Shown: positions 1 through 12,560 of the stretch, piece by piece
How the letters are laid out: the number at the start of each line of letters is the position of its first letter
How positions within the stretch are numbered: position 1 is the first letter of the stretch
Assembly (NCBI GenBank): GCA_016946835.1
Contig: JACVTC010000080.1
Span: 657,501-695,000, forward strand
Length of the DNA: 37,500 nucleotides
Direction of reading: 5' to 3'
Origin: Neocallimastix lanati (nom. inval.)
Taxonomy: Eukaryota > Neocallimastigomycota > Neocallimastigomycetes > Neocallimastigales > Neocallimastigaceae
Notes under the pieces: model-generated
What the model saw: the letters and a program-made list of their open reading frames with translations, nothing else
Told to the model about the DNA's origin: nothing
Database searches by the model: none
Translations under genes and position numbers: made by a program

Positions 1-801
1 TTTCAAAATAGGTTTATTTAAAAAAATATATATATATATTAATATATATAATATTAAAAATAATTAAAATAATTAAAAAAAAAAAACATTTTAATTATCT
101 TTTCATACAAACCTTTTTTTCAAAATTTTTTAGTTCCAATTTTTTAAAGATAAAAAAAAAAAAAAATAAAGTTAATGTAATAAAAATTTCGGACATAATA
201 AAATTAAAAAAAAAAAAAAAAATAAAATTTTTTTTGAAATAATATAAATTTAAATATATTAGAATATATTATAATATATTAGATATATTAAAAATTTCTT
301 TTTGAATTAAAACTATAAATTTAAATAAATTATAAAAATACATTAAAAAATATTTATTAGCTAATAATCCATTATCCTATAAAAATATCTTTTTTAAAAA
401 TAATAATATTTAATTTTAATAATATATAAATTAATTATGTTAATTATTAAATATTTTTGTTTAAATAAAAATATTATAAAAACATCTCTACTTTTTTTTT
501 TTTCTTTAATTAATAATTAATAAAAAAAATTATTAATTTAATAAAATAAAAAAAAATATAATTTGATTTATACAAAAAAAAAAAGAACAAAAAAAAAAAA
601 AAAAAGTACATTTACTATAAGAAATAGATATATTAAATACTTTTTTTTTCTTTGTAAACTTTTTTAATATTAAATTTTATTTAAAATACATATTAATAAA
701 TAATAATTTTTTTTTTTTTACTTTTTATTTATATTTAAAATTAGAGGTTTAAGTTTTGAAATTCAAATAGTTAAAATGATAAATACAAGTTAATAATAAT
801 T

Positions 802-840
<39 letters not shown>

Positions 841-1190
841 AAAAATTTAATTGTTTAATTAATTATATATAAATATTTTTAAATTAAATTATATTAAATT
901 ATACAAAAAATATTTACTTTCATTTTCGTTAAAAAACATTTTCCAATTCGTTACACATATTTTTTGTTTTCTTCACTTGTTGTAAAATGTCTTCTACTCA
1001 AAAAAAAAATAAAAAATAAAAATAAATCAATTTTAAATATTGAATAGTTCACCAAAATCTATTTATATATTCATCAAGTACTTAATATATATCTTTCTCA
1101 AATGTCTATGGAGATTCTTTTTTTTTTTTTTAAACTGTTTCATTAATACTTTTAACTCCCATTAAAATATAAAATTAATATACTCGATTA
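1..1190. other. A+T-rich noncoding sequence
   Basis: No open reading frame of substance, RNA gene or recognisable element is visible. The stretch is poly-A and poly-T runs, for example about 36 A around 809-838, and short TA repeats. Confidence 0.7.
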
Positions 1191-1400
1191 TTAATCACAT
1201 ATAGCAGGAGAATCGAATGATCGATCCCAGCAAATAAAAAACCTTTCAATCTTGATCAACTTATCATCCACGTAATAACCGTCACCAACGATTTGATATT
1301 TATCATCTTTTTAAAAATTTGATCTTGGTTTGGATTATCTTAGAAGTATCCCAAAGATGGATAACTAATTCATTGCCGACCTTCGATCCAACCAATATAC
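1191..1400 (-). pseudogene. Relict coding fragment, minus strand, unidentified
   Basis: This island is clearly less A+T-rich than its flanks. Read on the minus strand, 1310-1191 gives about 39 residues with ordinary protein composition, including YQIVGDGYYVDDKL and FFICWDRSFDSP, ending in a stop. A second frame just upstream (about 1335-1385) reads GNELVIHLWDTSK. The two frames are separated by a T5/A5 homopolymer, as if by an indel. The family is not recognised; the WD-type word (HLWDTSK) is too short to assign. It could be the 3' end of the decayed retroelement on the same strand at 3260-4650, or an unrelated dead gene. Confidence 0.35.
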
Positions 1401-1849
1401 TGAATAAAATAAATATCAAGGTAAAAAAAATCGTTTAACTTTCCTACTAATATCATCTTAATCATTTAAAGAAAAAAAGAGCCTTTAACTTCTTAAGCAA
1501 TTTGATTTACAAAAAAAAAAAAAAAAAAAAAAAAAAACGTTTTTAAAATAATCCTGGATCTAGATTTGATCAATAATTCAATTTTTTTTATAACCGCAAT
1601 TATTACTAACTTTAATATTTATTTATTTATTTATCTATTAATTATATGAATATTTTTTATTTTTTTTTATAAAAAAAAAAAAAAAACACATAATTAAAAA
1701 AAAAAAATAAATATTATTTGTTCAATTAGAACATAATGATATTTAAAATAGTATCGTGAAATAAAAAAAAAGTAATATTCAAAAATAAAGTGTATAAATA
1801 AATTCAGAAAAAAAAAAAATTCATTGGTAAACGAACCTCATCTCCATAT

Positions 1850-2075
1850 TACCTGTTCCGGATTAGGGTTTGAATTGACTATCTGAAAGGAAATTATGGT
1901 CTTCTCCTTCAGAGAGAGACATTGATCCTGGTAGCCTGTCATACTGCATTTTCAGTATTGATGCTCCTTGGTTAATTTGCGCTTATATACCGTCGGAATT
2001 AGCAATCCTTGTCGAGTACTGGCCCTTAGGCATTATTTCTGTAAAGAGAGCCAGTAGATCACATCAAGAATGACG
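1850..2075 (-). pseudogene. Relict coding fragment, minus strand, unidentified
   Basis: A G+C-elevated island. One minus-strand frame reads about 70 residues interrupted by two stops, with segments such as MPKGQYSTRIANSDGI, INQGASILKMQYDRLPG and SMSLSEGEDHNFLS. The coherent amino-acid composition across the stops suggests a decayed ORF rather than chance. No family is recognised. It lies on the same strand as the LINE endonuclease relic and could belong to it, but no reverse-transcriptase motif (such as F/YADD) is visible here. Confidence 0.35.
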
Positions 2076-2227
2076 TTTTTTGAATAATCACTAGAAATGA
2101 TTTGGTTCTTAAACAAAACATCCCATTCTTTTTTTTTTTTTTTTTTTTAAATAATTTAAATCAATAATGTCTTCATCTCTTCCATCAAGAAGAAAGTTAT
2201 ATAATAGATACCACGTCACGTATATAT

Positions 2228-2520
2228 TTATACACCCATTATTCCGAAAGAATTTCTTAAATTAACACGATTTTCACCAACTGAATTATTCACTACACTA
2301 TTAGTAACGATACTATTATTTTCACTATCACTAATATTAATACTAAAATTGATATTTTCACTATCACTAACACTAAAATTAATATTTTCACTTTCACTCA
2401 TACTACTATTATTTATTAACAATATTATTTCTATTCTTATTATTATTTATATTATTTATATTATATCCTTTGTTACTACCATCAGAATCTGTACGTGATT
2501 CTATATTATTCATTTTCCGT
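2228..2520 (-). pseudogene. Ser/Glu/Asn-rich ORF remnant, frameshifted
   Basis: On the minus strand an ATG near 2512 opens a frame (MNNIESRTDSDGSNKGYN) that runs into Asn/Ile-rich codons and stops. Shifting one base gives a second frame continuing to 2228, with an internal repeat built on SENINFS and SDSEN. The two frames meet at an A+T-rich low-complexity stretch, so either a single-base indel or an unrecognised short intron separates them. It is a low-complexity acidic protein with no identifiable domain, and could be chance in such sequence. Confidence 0.3.
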
Positions 2521-2694
2521 GATAATAGTGATTACATTACTATATGATATTGGTCATTATTTAGAAATTATAAAAAAATTTTTCATAAAGAATTTCAATA
2601 TCCTAAAAAATATTTCATTTTAAAAACCCGGAAAAGATAGCAATTAGTAAAGCTAATGTTCCAGTCAAGGATCTCTTTTTTTTTTTTTTTCTAA

Positions 2695-2940
2695 TAATAA
2701 CAAGGACACCTCTCTGGATAGTCATCTTCAATCATTTTTGGCGACTTTTACAACACAAGCATCAAACTTAAATCCATATCTGGCATATGAAGTACCCATC
2801 GAAAGCCAATATACTAAATTCAGGATACTTAAAAGTTAAGCCTTTAGGGAGTCTCTAGTCTCTAGTTTTTCCAAAATTTAAATTTTTTTTTTTATAAGCT
2901 TTAGCCTTGATTGATTTTCCTGCTATATCTCTATCCCAGT
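2695..2940 (-). pseudogene. Relict coding fragment, minus strand, unidentified
   Basis: Minus-strand frames here give words of normal composition (NFYWDRDIAGKSIKAKAYKK, then KGLTFKYPEFSILAFDG, then SYARYGFKFDACVVKVAKN after a frame change). Stops and frame changes interrupt them, and a 43-nt poly-T separates them from the upstream LINE endonuclease relic. Same orientation as that relic. No reverse transcriptase motif is visible, so membership of the same element is inference. Confidence 0.3.
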
Positions 2941-2953
2941 AAAAGTTTAAAAT

Positions 2954-2956
<3 letters not shown>

Positions 2957-2999
<43 letters not shown>
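2957..2999. repeat. Poly-T run, 43 nt
   Basis: Uninterrupted T homopolymer on the plus strand (poly-A on the strand of the decayed retroelement). It splits two minus-strand coding relics. Confidence 0.95.
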
Positions 3000-3004
<5 letters not shown>

Positions 3005-3259
3005 AAATTTATCTAATTTGTCTACTAAAAAAATTTTTTTTTTAACTTTCTTTATCCAATTTTAATTCAATATAAATATTCTTATTTCTCTAAATTCGTT
3101 ACATTTTTTTTTATAAAATTGATTCACATAGTACAGTATACAAGTCAACAATTCTTAGTAAATTCATTGGAATCACTTATAGATTTGTAATCTTTAATTT
3201 ATTAATATATTATATATGCTTTTCCTTTTGAGGACAATAATTTTTTTTTTTTTGTGGGA

Positions 3260-4021
3260 TATTCTAAACATCGCTTTTTTGATATCTGTTGAAGATGTCA
3301 TCGATAAATCCTTAGCCATGGAATTAGTAGTGTTAATGAACTTTTCAACTCTACTATCTGCTGAAAGCTTTTCATTTTTCCTGATTCTTCACTGAAGAAT
3401 CTTAAATTTATTGTGATCAGATGCTGAAGGATCATCAACAAAAAAAGTACTTGATATTTTTATCCAGTATACTTGAATTGACTAACACACTCATGATCAA
3501 TATCTGAGGAATATCTACATTTCGTCCATGAAATAGATGAATCATTAATCTGGAAGAATAAACCTGTTACCAAGACTATTGTTGGTTAATTTATCTTGTA
3601 TATCAGTGGTGCTCATGTTAAAGTCTCCAAGAAGAATAGATGGATGGATGGATGATTAGTGTAATTCTGAAGCCATGTGAAAACCTCAAAGAAAGGATAT
3701 CGTCATTGTAATAAGTGCTTCCTAATGGGAATATAGACAATATTTTATAGAGTAAATAGAGTGATTCCACAGACTATATATTTGTTAAAGAAACAAGATG
3801 AGTATAGAAATTATTTTCAAGAACTGCTTAACATGAGACATGATACTCAAGATATAAACCTCTGCAACCTGGCGTATTAGGATCTATTCTTTTCTGGAAA
3901 TATTTGTAGTTGGGGAAGTGTTACTTTACATGGATTTCTAAGTATCAAATGGTACCATTACCTGTTTCCTTGAAAACATAGGAGTAATGGTTTAAAAATC
4001 ATGTTGAAGTATTCAATATTA

Positions 4022-4077
<56 letters not shown>

Positions 4078-4650
4078 ATTCCATCCATTGGTATTCCAAC
4101 TCTGACAAAAAGAAAATTTTTCTGTGTTAGAATATGAAATTGGATTCTGAGAATTAAGATTAGGTATATTGGGAGCATTGAGTTCATGATTTGCCATTTA
4201 TAACATTTGCTAAATTAGTTGAACTGAGATTTACTTAGTTTGTATTATTGGATGTGTTATTAGATACTAAATTTTGTTTTTTTAAAATGCTGAAGAGCAA
4301 TCCTATGATTCCATTTGGAACATCTACCATATGAAATTTTTAACTCCTGTAATTGCTTTTTCCAATATTTTTTTCAAATTTTTCATGGCTGAAATTTGGA
4401 GTGCATACTTTTATCCTGATGAAACTATCATTGAATTTAGTAATTTTTTTTCACTGACAAAATATTATCCTTGAATTTTTTTTGTAAATCTTGAATGAAT
4501 AAATTCCTTCATTTTAGTAATTGGTTCATGAGCGTACGTACAACGAATAAAAATCAACCATGTATTGTCGATAGATGTTCCATATCAGCGAGAACCCCGG
4601 TGATATATCTTTTCCATAGTGAGCTATAAATTATAAATTGATAAAAAAAT
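3260..4650 (-). mobile_element. Decayed LINE-type (non-LTR) retrotransposon, endonuclease region
   Basis: The minus strand preserves, in the right order, five signatures of the APE-like exonuclease-endonuclease-phosphatase domain of LINE elements. These are SWNTNGW (about 4082-4102, the N-terminal N-G strand), LCFQ followed after a one-base shift by ETGNG (about 3960-3982, catalytic Glu), LLGDFNMS (about 3610-3636), SDIDHECVS (about 3485-3510, the S-x-I-D-H/Y word) and SASDHNKF (about 3405-3428, catalytic Asp-His). Upstream (about 4270-4580) are further minus-strand coding relics in two frames (NTWLIFIRC, HMVDVPNGIIGLL) with stops. At least three frameshifts, many stops and a 49-nt poly-T inside the domain show that it is dead. 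No reverse transcriptase motif was found downstream. The family identification of the domain is firm; the clade is not determined. Confidence 0.82.
4024..4072. repeat. Poly-T run, 49 nt, inside the dead endonuclease domain
   Basis: Uninterrupted T homopolymer. On the minus strand it encodes only Lys and sits between the WNTNGW and QET motifs of the LINE relic, so it arose or expanded after the element lost function. Confidence 0.95.
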
Positions 4651-5376
4651 TGAAATCAATATAAACTAAAATACTAAAAATATAAGAAATATAGATGATA
4701 TAAATAAAAATATATTAAAAAAAATAAATATGGAAAAATTAAAAAAAAAAAAAAAATTAAAATAATTTAAATTAATATGAAGTTTTTTCTTTGTGTAGAA
4801 ATTCAATTTATGAATTTTATTGTAATGAATAATCTCTTGTGTTGAGTTTTTGATGTTCTATTCGATTAATAAAGTTTGATTAATGTAATAATTTTCTTTA
4901 AAAATAATCATATATAAACTAAGATGGAAAAGTAAATAAAATATTAGTAGTGAAAAACTATAAAACAATTCCCATCCATTAAATAAAGTCTTAAACACAA
5001 GCTTCGGAATAAATCAATTTCCTACATTTCCATTTTATAATAGATACATGAGAGTTTAAATAATACTATAGAACATATAACAAAATAATGCTAATGAAAA
5101 AAAAAAAAAAAATACAATAGATTCATTACAATGATAATATGTAGAAACTACATGATATTATTAATTATACAACTCTAATATTACTACATATCCAGTTTAA
5201 AAACAATATAAAACATCGGGTTCACTTTCTATAGTCTTCCAGTATTCCAATTTTCTCTCTTCGTACTAGAAGCCACTTTAGAAAGGATAACCATCCATTA
5301 TCATCAGAATCACAGAAAACTGAAATTAGTACATTTGGTGTAGGCTATTCCTTTATTCCTTTTCCGTCAACCCTCC

Positions 5377-5571
5377 ATGGACCTTGGAAAAACAGTCCAT
5401 ATCATTGGCGGGGGGATCAATAATTCAAAGATAGCTAAATTAGCGAAGTCCATGATCAGATTCCTGCAATCGCAGCCTATTTTAGGTCTCTCTCTAGGAG
5501 CGATTTTCTTGGATGGTATGATAACGGTTACTACATTTATAATATTTTTAATTTTTTTTTTTTCCTTTTGA
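5377..5571 (+). other. Short unidentified ORF in a G+C-elevated island
   Basis: A 64-codon ATG-started frame with balanced composition, containing VHIIGGGINNSKIAKLAKS and LGLSLGAIFLDGMITV, then running into a poly-T-encoded Phe tail that marks its end as non-coding. The opposite strand also has an open stretch of about 45 codons, so strand is uncertain. No domain is recognised. It most likely is another fragment of decayed mobile or genic sequence within the 1.2-7.1 kb patchwork. Confidence 0.25.
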
Positions 5572-6245
5572 GGATTCTATTATTATCACTGACCATTTAG
5601 CTGACTAACATTTCCGGCGGATCAAAACTGAATATAAGAAACTCTTATTATGATTAAATTAATAAACAAATTTCAAAAGAATTGTTAAACTATTAAAATC
5701 TTTAAACATTATTTACTAAATATCGTAGCTATTGTCTTTAAAAATATATAGTATACTACATTATTAAATGATAAAAAAAAAATATCCCTATTTGATAATA
5801 TTATTCAGCTTAACCTTAAATGCTACTAATAGTGATAGACTTTTATAGAAAAATGATTATAAATAACATATATTGACATATTCCTAAATGGATAGGTCAT
5901 TCTTAATATAAAAAGCAATAAAATAAATAATTAAATCCATAATAAAAAAAAAAAAAGTAAATATCATTTCTGATTTTAAATATTATATTTAACAGATTAA
6001 TAATTCATTAAAGATTGTTAATATCAAAATTCAATATATAAAATACTAAACATTCATTAAATATTAAAGATATAAACACCAATAAAGAAAAAACACTTAA
6101 AGTATAATAGCACTGTCAGGATTATAATATTGAACAGTCTTAATGAATATACAAAAAAAATCTTTTAAATAATTGAACAAGTGAATATTTAATGATAAAA
6201 TGAATTAAAATAAAGATTTTCAGTCCGAAATGGGTATATAATTTC

Positions 6246-6283
<38 letters not shown>

Positions 6284-7250
6284 AAGTCATACGGCCACTT
6301 TTACCATAAAAATGGGCATACTATTGATAACTATTTTTTCGACTTATCCAATTCACCAAAGAAGTATCTATGGGGGAGAAAATAGATGAAGATATAAAAA
6401 TAAAAGTAAAAAAAAAAAAAAAAAAAAAAATTGTTTATCATCAATCGTGGTAAATTTTTCTGAAATACAGGCTATAGTTACATTTGATAGTAAAGTTTCA
6501 TTCTTTTCTTAAGTAACTTTCATAGTTAATAATATTTTTATTGTCTTTACTTTTTCATTCAAGAAAAGACATCTAATAAGATGTTTTTTATACCAGGTTC
6601 GTAACGAATATCAATACCTTAAGAAGCTACCAATTAAACACTATCTCGTCTGTTTTTTTAGTTTTTCAAAGAATGTTTACTATTCATAATTTCATATATA
6701 CTTGAATTGGTTCTACTTCCAGTTATTGATTTTAAAGAACACCGTTGTTATGTTTAAAAATTTTTATTTTATTTTTCTTGAATAATGGACTGAAGTTAAA
6801 GACAACGGTTACTATAGTGACCTTTCCCTTCACAATAGAAACCTGTTTTAATAGTTAGACATTTCATTTTACTAGTAAGATTTTCCATTTCAAACATCTA
6901 TGTTAATTATTTTTGATTCTTTAGGGTCTAATTTCTTTGATTAAGGTACAGAGGATGAAATTACATTCGAAGTTATTATTACTATAATGATTACTTTGAT
7001 GGAAGTTTTCATGATTTGTAGATCTATAACAGGATGTATTATTGATATGGATATAACACCAATTTCTTGGTATTCAAAATTATAGTGCTGTGTTTTCGAT
7101 TATCAATTTGCAGAAAGCGAATATTATAGCTTAAACGAATGTACTTTGAAATATATGTGACCAAAATATTTTTTAAATGAATTAAATATTAATGCAAAAG
7201 AATATAGAAATTAAAGTGGACAATAAAGCAGCAATTTATAAAAGATTAAA
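5572..7250. other. Noncoding patchwork without recognisable gene
   Basis: Contains a 31-nt poly-A at 6250-6280 and stretches of unusually low A+T (about 6285-6400 and 6440-7100). Both strands have only short interrupted frames. It may be more decayed element sequence, but no motif was identified. Confidence 0.5.
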
Positions 7251-7361
7251 TAATTAATTGAATATAAATGTATTTTTAAATAAATGTTAATAAACGTATT
7301 AAAAAATTTATTTTTTGTTTATTAACATTTATTTAAAAATACATTTATATTCAATTAATTA
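7251..7361. repeat. Perfect 45-bp inverted repeat with 21-nt loop
   Basis: The arm 7251-7295 is the exact reverse complement of 7317-7361 (45 of 45 bases by eye). The spacer 7296-7316 does not pair. A transcript would form a perfect 45-bp hairpin. It resembles a small fold-back/MITE-like element or a palindromic rearrangement scar. No clear target-site duplication was seen, and the flanks do not pair. Confidence 0.92.
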
Positions 7362-7382
7362 AGATTTATTATTATTAATGAA

Positions 7383-7470
7383 AATAAACAAAGTGATAAT
7401 TTTATTAGCATTTATTATTATTATTAATAATAATAAAAAATTTAATAAATAAAGTGATAATTTTATAAGA
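7383..7470. repeat. Short direct repeat next to the hairpin
   Basis: AATAAA(C/T)AAAGTGATAATTTTAT occurs twice, at about 7383 and 7448, with A+T-rich (ATT)n/(AAT)n sequence between the copies. Possibly a small local duplication. Confidence 0.6.
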
Positions 7471-7621
7471 ATAAGATTTAATTAATCAATGTTAAATTTT
7501 TTATACCTTAAATAGGAATAATTAATAAAATAAAATAAAAAAAAAAAGTTCTTTTTTTTGTATCATTTCCTTTTGTAGAAAAATAGAAAATGTAATGAAT
7601 AAAGTATTTATTTATCTATTT

Positions 7622-7654
<33 letters not shown>

Positions 7655-8204
7655 TATTTCTTTCTTTCTTTCTTTCTTTAATTATATTTTTTATTTTTAT
7701 TTTTATAAATATTTTTATTTTATTCATATTTATTATTTCTTTTTTTTTTAAATAATTTGAATTGCCTGCTTTTAAAAATAATATTTTTTTATTTAAATAA
7801 TTTATAATTATCTTAATATTAAGTATTAAATGAGATTTTATTTATTTATTTATTTATTTTTTTTTTTTTTTTTTTAAAAAAGATAAATACCAATATTTTA
7901 TATTTTAAAGTTACTAAAAAAATTAACATATAATAATTTTTGATATATTTAAAGAATTCATGAATAAACCTATCTATTAGATAATGATTAATTATTTTTT
8001 TTTAAGATTAATTGATTTAACTAATATAGTATTTATTTTTTATTCTTATTTTAATTTTATCATAAGAAATAATAATAATAAGAAAATTTTTTTTATTCAT
8101 TAGTAATAAACATATGTAATAAAGATGAATATGGGAGTGCCAAGAATTTGAATAAAAAATATTGAATTGATGTGGAATAATTTATGGTTGTACAATTTTT
8201 TGAT

Positions 8205-8475
8205 ATAAATATAAATATAAATATAAAAATAAATTTAAATATATATAAATATAAACATAAATTTAAATATAAATATAAATATATATAAATTTAAATATAT
8301 ATAAATTTAAATATAAATTTAAATATATATAAATTTAAATATAAATTTAAATATATATAAATATAAATATAAATATAAATATAAATATTTATATATATAT
8401 AAATATTTATATATATATAAATATAAATATAAATATGAATATAAATATAAAATATAAATATAAATATAAATATGA
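8205..8475. repeat. ATAAAT-type microsatellite tract
   Basis: About 270 bp of imperfect hexamer/tetramer repeats built from ATAAAT, AAATTT and ATATAT words. Confidence 0.9.
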
Positions 8476-8678
8476 ATATATTAATATTAAGATCTTTAAA
8501 TAATTTTAATCTTATAAATATTAATATCATTTTATCTTTTTAATTTTATAAATATTAATATCATTTTATCTTTTTAATATTTTTTATTTTTATTTAATAA
8601 AAAAATTTTTATATAATTGTTATATATTTATATATTTAAATTTAAATTAGAAAGTGTTTTGAGTCTTTTAAATTTTAT

Positions 8679-8712
<34 letters not shown>

Positions 8713-8911
8713 GTATTAAATATTAAAATATAGAATAAGTAAATATTATTTCTAAAAATTTTGTATCTACATTATTTTATAAGTTTTAGAGATTCATATA
8801 TATATAAAAAAAACAGTCCTTTAATAATTTTTAATATTGCTATAAAAATGAATAATTATTAAAAGAAATTTTGATAGATTTAAATTTGAATGTTTTTACT
8901 ATATGGTTTTA

Positions 8912-8948
<37 letters not shown>

Positions 8949-9604
8949 AAAAAGCCTAAAAATCTAATAAATAATAGTTTTATTCATAATTATGTATGAT
9001 AATACTATGAATACTAAACTATTAGGAAATAATAAATAGAATAACCCATTATTTAATTTTTTTTTTTTTTTTTTTTACATTTTATATATTAAAAAAAAAA
9101 AATATTAAATAATAATAATAAAAGAAAAGGTTATTATAGAGTAGAAAAATAATTTAATTAAATATTAATAAGAAGGTTACAACATATTTAATATACTATA
9201 TTAAAATGATCATGATAGCAGTAAAAATAATGAAATTCAAATAAAAAGCAATGCATTTTGGTAGTAAATGAAGCATCAAATAAAGGGTATCAAGTTTTTT
9301 TTAAGTATCTTTATTATTTAAAATATTTTCTATTACTGTTAATAAATTATAAGGTATTTCATTAATAGTTAAATGCACTTGTACATATTAGTATATATTA
9401 TATAGATAAAGTGATATTAATACATAAATTAAATGTGTTCATATAAATAAAATAGGTAATAAAAATTTTTAAAGCATTGATAAAAAAAAATATGAATTAA
9501 AGCATACTATTTTTTTATATATATATATATTATATACTATAAAAATTGTTTGAATTTATATTTAATTGATGGATTAATGTTTATAATTATAATTCTTTAG
9601 ATTA

Positions 9605-9680
9605 TAGTGATAAATACATATGAAATTATTAATTTTTTTTTTTTTTATAATGATAAATACATATGAAATTATTAATTTTT
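9605..9680. repeat. Short tandem duplication with poly-T
   Basis: TGATAAATACATATGAAATTATTAA plus poly-T occurs twice in tandem, about 40 bp apart. Confidence 0.75.
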
Positions 9681-9698
9681 TTTTTATTTAATTAGAAG

Positions 9699-9700
<2 letters not shown>

Positions 9701-9741
<41 letters not shown>
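9701..9741. repeat. Poly-T run, 41 nt
   Basis: Uninterrupted homopolymer. Confidence 0.95.
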
Positions 9742-9743
<2 letters not shown>

Positions 9744-10106
9744 TATTTAAATTTAGCATTTTCTTTTTCATTCATTTCTTTTCCAATATGAACTTTTTTG
9801 TCTATGATATGATAAAATAATATTTTTTATAATTAAATCTATTAATAATTAATATATAAAATGTAGTTTATATATTAGTGTAGTTAATTAAATTAAATTC
9901 ATTAGATAATATAAAAATCAACCAATTACAATATATAAAACTAATTAAATTTATATAAAAATATTTAAATGAAATCATATACTTTAATACTTTTAACTTT
10001 AAAATTTATAAAGAAAATTTTTTTTATTTTATTAAGGTACATTATTAGAGACATATTATTGGTTGAAATGAACAGAATTATTTGAATTGATTATAAAAAA
10101 AATTTT

Positions 10107-10320
<214 letters not shown>

Positions 10321-12184
10321 TATATAAATATAAATAAATAAAGACTATAAATAATTAAATAAAATAAAATAAAATAAAATAATTGTAATCTACTTAATAA
10401 ACCTTTCAAAATATATAATTTATCTAAAAGAATAAAAGAACGTGATGTAATAAAATAGAATGATTATTGTAAAAACTTAATAAAATGAAAAGAAAAAAAG
10501 AAAAAAAAAGAAACAAGTAAATTTTTGGTACAAAAAAATATAAATATTAATATTTTTATTAAAATTTAATAATTTTTTCTATTTTTTTTTTTTTTTTAAA
10601 AAAATTATTATATTTTATTTAATATATATATAGAATATATATTATATATTATATATTATATATTCATAATATATACAATTTATTTTATTTAATTTTTTAT
10701 TTACTATACTTTTCAAAGTTTCCCTATATTTCTCCTATATATTACTTTTATGATTGAAGTTATTAATAATAAATAGAATTAAAAATTTTTTTTTTTTTTA
10801 ATAAAGATAAAATAATAAAAGTTTCGTTGTTACTTTCAAATTTTTATTATTCATATATTAAAGAAAATGAAGATATAATTTATTGAAAATTAAAATTAAT
10901 AATTATAATTATTCAAAAGAAATCATTACAACTTTTTTTTTAATAATATTTTTTTTTTTTTTTTTAATGATATTATAAATACAGAACAAGTATATATAAA
11001 TTTGTATTAATATGTTCTGTTCCAATATATATATATATTTTTTTAAAAAAACTTATTTAATAAAATAATTATAAAGTCAATAATTTACTAATAATTTAAG
11101 AAAAATATATATGAAATTAATAAATAAAAAATTAAATAAGAAAAACAGTATTTAAAATTAAAAAATACTTAATAAACTAGTTGATACCAATTAATATAAC
11201 TGAATAATTATATTTAATATTATAATATCAGAAATAATAATTATTTAAGAATCAAAAAAAAAAAAAAATAAATTAAAAAAAAAAAAAAAAAAGAGTGAAT
11301 ATACTTAATAAAAATTTATAAAAATATAAATATAGGATTATTTATATTATTTATAAAAGTAATTGAATATATAATAAAAAAAAAAAAAAAAAAAAAAAAA
11401 GATAGAAAAAAAAATAGTTATATTTAAGATTTATATTTAAAATTTAATAATTCTTGAATGAAATATATTTTTTAAAAATATTATGTAAATATATATATTT
11501 TCTTTTTAAGAAAATAATATAGAATTTATTTATAAATTTATTATTTATTCAGTTTTTTTTTTGTTTATATATTCAACATTTATACCAAAATTATATATTA
11601 TCTATCAATTAGCTTTACAAGACTTTTTATTATTTAATAATCCAATTCATATTTTATATAATTTAAATTTCTAATTTTTTTTTATTAAAAAAAGTAAAAT
11701 TATGAAAAAATTAATTTGATAACAATAACTTAAAACAAAAAACAAAAAACAAAAACAAAAACAAAAACAAAACAAAAAACAAAACAAAACAAAAAAAAAA
11801 ACAAAAAAAAAAAAAAAAACACACCCACACGAAGAAAAAACAAAATAATAAGAAAAAAAAAAAAAAAAAAAAAAAAACAACGTAAACTAATTTAAATTTA
11901 AAAATATATATTTTAGTTCATATGTTTTTAATACAAAAGAAAGAAAGATTTAATATGTATAATAAAATCTGACGATAATGAGATTTTTTTTTTTTTTATA
12001 AAAATTAAGAAATTCAATATCAATTATTTAATATTAAAATTGAATTTTTTTTTTTTTTTATTTCAGAAACTTACACATTTATATTGTAAAGTTTTAAAAT
12101 TATTCAACAGCAACTTATTTATATATTTATTACTTCTCATTTAAATACATTTCTTTTTTTTTTTTTATATAAAAAAATATAATA

Positions 12185-12560
12185 ATGAATAAACAATTAG
12201 AAAAGTATGTTGATTTATATAAAATCAAAGTAAATCAACTACTCAACAGCAACTATTACGCATTCTTTAATATCATTGTTTTAATACTCAGTGCAATTGC
12301 TCTATCTGATGGTAATAAAGAAAATGACCACAATATATTAGATTTTGTTTTTTTCGATCTTGATAAAGCATATTCTATATTTTTTATAATAGATTTTTTC
12401 CTTAATTTTTCGGTAAAACCTATTAAAGAGATATTTACAACATTTTGGGGATTATTTGATTTTTGTGTTTTATTAATTAGTGCTGCTTCTTTAGCTGGTC
12501 TTTTAAATTTTACTTCATTAAGATTATGGTTAATTATTAAATATTTAAATAAAGTGCCAG
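12185..12560 (+). CDS. Gene A exon 1 (domain I S1-S4)
   Basis: The start ATG was chosen because the paralog's first exon has exactly the same length (376 nt) and aligns from the first helix. It encodes residues 1-125 plus one base of codon 126, covering domain I S1 to S4 ([16 protein letters not shown]). It ends CCAG|GTATAT. The donor is phase 1. Confidence 0.88.

Noticed and set aside
7251-7361. Hairpin as a transcription terminator
   Set aside because: No gene ends nearby, and intrinsic hairpin terminators are not expected for nuclear eukaryotic genes.
8291-8530. Minus-strand Ile/Tyr-rich frame
   Set aside because: Translation of an ATAAAT-type repeat tract.
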